NCBI GenBank assembly: GCA_007125435.1
Contig: SLDF01000099.1
Span: 1-7,448, forward strand
Length of the DNA: 7,448 nucleotides
Direction: 5' to 3'
Origin: Saprospiraceae bacterium
GTDB lineage: Bacteria; Bacteroidota; Bacteroidia; Chitinophagales; Saprospiraceae
Below the pieces are notes generated by a model, which saw nothing but the letters and a program-made list of their open reading frames with translations, was not told the origin of the DNA and did no database searches. Both the position numbers and the translations under genes were made by a program. The stretch's first letter is position 1; each line of letters opens with the position of its first letter. Below are positions 5,867-7,448 of this stretch, piece by piece.

Positions 5867-6224
5867 TCCAGAAAGAATAGGATAAATGTATACCCACCCA
5901 TATTGCCTTTAAAAGAAAACGCATTACAGAATTCAGCATACATATATACTAAGGCTTACCGATAGTCTCCGACATCAGATCCACCAGTAGGTGATGAAGA
6001 AATGAGGATAAAGTTGGCACGTTTAGACTATTCCATCTGTTATCTTGGTATATAGTCGCTTTGTGCAGTAATGTTTCGATGTAAGAATTACACCAATAAA
6101 GCCGTTGGTAAATTGTAAATCAAGCCCTATAAAACAGAAGGATGCCTGTCATGGAAAATTATTTTTAAATTGGAAGATAAGCATAAGCTAATTCTTAAAT
6201 ATCCTGTGGCAAGCCCTCATTATG
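5867..6224. other. Gene-free stretch, no recognised feature
   Basis: There is no credible open frame on either strand; the short frames start without context and stop within about 20 codons. A weak imperfect hairpin (AAGA...AGC-ataa-GCT...TTCTT, 6174-6196) lies just beyond the stop of the lipoprotein gene in its direction of transcription. It could help end that transcript, but it has a bulge and no clear T-run, so it is not called a terminator. Confidence 0.5.
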
Positions 6225-6842
6225 TCACTCCCGTATATTATACTTTGCAAAAAACTCCCCTCTTGTTCGTACTTCTTGAGGGGGCCATGAACCGCTATAC
6301 TGTTCTTTTTTAATAAACATTATGTCAAATTGTCCTTTTACCGTATTTTTCTCTTCATCAATTTCAAGCAGCTCTACATAACTGTCCTGCGCCTCCTCAT
6401 CGAAATCATAGAAAGCCGTAATAGCATCTATATTCATATAATACATCACAAATGAATTCGAAAATAGTGAATCAGGCCTGTTAATATGCAGGTCAACCGC
6501 CGACTTCTTGCCCACTTCAAATGGAATATCTTGCATAGTGATATGTATTGATGTTTCCCATCTTCTTGACTCAGGGTGCAAGATCATTGAATAGAGTAAG
6601 AAATTCATGACGCCTTCGCTCCTATTATAAATCACTCTTGGCATAACATGTTCATCAATCTGTATATCGTTCACTCTCAACTTTGCCGTACTCTCTTCAT
6701 AGAAGTAACATTCTCCGGAAGTAAATTGTCGGTCATAAGGACACTTATCTTCTTTGGAGCAGCTGGTCAGCACGATCAATGAAAAAAGTAAAGTTATGAC
6801 AGTGGTATTTTGTATCAGAAATGTTGATCTATTCATGGCCAT
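6225..6842 (-). CDS. Orphan Bacteroidota lipoprotein, function unknown
   Basis: The product has 205 residues. A hydrophobic segment (about 11-25, VITLLFSLIVL) ends in the lipobox LTSC, so Cys28 should be lipidated and become the N-terminus after signal peptidase II cleavage. The residues after it (SKED) are partly acidic, which is compatible with, but weak evidence for, the Bacteroidota surface-export signal. Cys34 and Cys45 (CPYDRQFTSGEC) could form a disulphide. The rest looks beta-rich. The C-terminal pattern NTVKGQFDIMF...VRTRGEFFAKYN resembles the closing strands of DUF6252-type lipoproteins, but this is only a guess. Two ATGs compete: 6842 and 6836 (Met3, MNRSTF); either leaves the signal peptide intact. 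No promoter box or strong ribosome site was recognised, and it is flanked by gene-free DNA on both sides, so it is probably a single-gene unit. The lipoprotein call is solid; the function is not known. Confidence 0.75.
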   Translation of the reverse strand: MAMNRSTFLIQNTTVITLLFSLIVLTSCSKEDKCPYDRQFTSGECYFYEESTAKLRVNDIQIDEHVMPRVIYNRSEGVMNFLLYSMILHPESRRWETSIHITMQDIPFEVGKKSAVDLHINRPDSLFSNSFVMYYMNIDAITAFYDFDEEAQDSYVELLEIDEEKNTVKGQFDIMFIKKEQYSGSWPPQEVRTRGEFFAKYNIRE

Positions 6843-7332
6843 TTAAGTATTGATTCAATTTAAAGTAAATAGCAATATCACCATCTAGCTAAAACGCCTC
6901 CAGCCAATTGATAATTAAATCCTGAAAAAATTAACATGTTTTTCACTGGTGTATTTCATTCTGCCGCTTTGGCATGGCTAGAAAAACGATATTCTGAAAT
7001 GTTCCCAATCTCACATGATGATTGCTTGTAATTTTAATTGTTGACCCCGGTTCTTTTTATAAAAACATTGTAATTTCCTGTACGATTCTCTAATATAGGT
7101 CAATCATTTTTTATTTTTGAAATTAAATCCATTTTAGCTTAATGTATAACTGAAATGAATACTTCTGGATCACTTCTTTTTTCTGGGGACTAACATGTAA
7201 AAATTCTAAAGATCAACAATTGGCTAATCGGTTCATAGGCTTTTTTTTCATGATAAAAACATTTGAGAAATACATACATGTGTCAGGGTACATATAGTTG
7301 ATCTGTCCATGGTTTTATATAATCTAGTAGCC
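6843..7332. other. Gene-free AT-rich stretch
   Basis: No gene is supported on either strand. Notable items are a 12-bp perfect palindrome TTTTTATAAAAA (7054-7065) and a lone TAnnTTTG match TATTTTTG (7112-7119) without a TTG at the right distance upstream. A frame of about 50 codons (about 7155-7310, plus) lacks a start and has no recognisable similarity. The stretch may be decayed or regulatory DNA next to the lipoprotein gene. Confidence 0.5.
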
Positions 7333-7333
7333 T

Positions 7334-7363
7334 TTTCTTTTTTGCTCCAGGTCAAAAAAGAAA
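7334..7363. terminator. 11-bp perfect hairpin with T/A flanks, possible bidirectional terminator
   Basis: TTTCTTTTTTG (7334-7344) and CAAAAAAGAAA (7353-7363) pair perfectly around an 8-base loop (CTCCAGGT). The arms are themselves T-rich and A-rich, so transcription from either side would make a U-rich stem. The stem is weak in GC, so it may rather be part of the repeat-like block that continues to the window end. No gene ends nearby on the plus strand within the window. Confidence 0.35.
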
Positions 7364-7448
7364 CAAAAAACCCCGCCGCTGTGATTCTGAAGCTAAAACT
7401 CAAGAGCTCCCCGCTCGCTGCTAAAACTCGCCTTGGTCCTTTTGATCA
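7364..7448. repeat. Repeat-like GC-rich block, runs off the window end
   Basis: After the T/A-rich hairpin at 7334-7363 the sequence changes sharply to a CCCCGCCGCTG block and contains GCTAAAACTC twice (7392-7401 and 7420-7429). No open frame is evident. The layout of an A/T-rich hairpin followed by a GCCGC block and GCTAAAACTC repeats looks like interspersed intergenic DNA that I recall from Cytophagales-type genomes; this is unverified. The right end is outside the window. Confidence 0.35.

Noticed and set aside
5722..5943. 73-codon minus-strand open frame
   Set aside because: Most of it lies on the structured repeat at 5733-5863; the product is arginine-rich, low in complexity and unlike any known family.
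6174..6196. Terminator after the lipoprotein gene
   Set aside because: The stem is interrupted and there is no clear T-run in the direction of transcription.
7112..7119. TATTTTTG as a promoter -7 box
   Set aside because: No TTG lies at the proper distance upstream and no gene follows.
1..7448. tRNA, rRNA, CRISPR array, insertion-sequence transposase, toxin-antitoxin or phage genes
   Set aside because: I looked on both strands and found no cloverleaf, spaced direct repeats of CRISPR type, transposase motifs or phage-like proteins.

Overview
The window looks like chromosomal DNA of a free-living Bacteroidota bacterium, probably in or near the Cytophagales. Two promoters have the Bacteroidota-type -7 box TAnnTTTG with a TTG about 20 bases upstream. 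Clear Shine-Dalgarno sequences are mostly lacking. The PadR-PspC gene pair is typical of this phylum, and the long gene-free stretches contain structured repeat-like DNA. The genus cannot be told from the sequence alone.

Layout. Bases 1-334 are non-coding and hold two hairpins, a repeat-like element on the minus strand (about 130-203) and the promoter of the first operon. Bases 335-2433 (+) are a two-gene operon: a 112-residue PadR-family repressor, overlapping by four bases a 587-residue membrane protein with a PspC domain. Converging on it is a minus-strand operon (5379 to 2483) with gaps of only 13 and 22 bases: ribosome-assembly GTPase engB, a PlsB-like acyltransferase, and an ERI-1/KapD-like DEDDh exonuclease that must start at TTG. 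The engB promoter is visible at 5418-5449. Bases 5450-6224 hold no gene but two structured, repeat-like blocks. A minus-strand orphan lipoprotein follows (6842-6225). The last 600 bases are gene-free and end in a third repeat-like block with an 11-bp perfect hairpin.

How the parts fit. The PadR protein probably controls its own operon and therefore the PspC-type membrane protein, a likely envelope-stress module. The minus-strand operon combines 50S subunit assembly, phospholipid acylation and nucleic-acid trimming, which may simply be growth-linked co-expression. No phage, CRISPR, toxin-antitoxin or secretion system is visible.

The points most worth a second look are: a dnaX-type slippery heptamer A AAA AAG in the lysine run of the PspC gene, with a stop ten codons on in the -1 frame; a promoter so close to the padR ATG that its mRNA may be leaderless; two intergenic elements about 5.5 kb apart, in opposite orientation, that share an ordered set of sequence blocks; and a Glu-to-Gly change in the catalytic block III of the acyltransferase.
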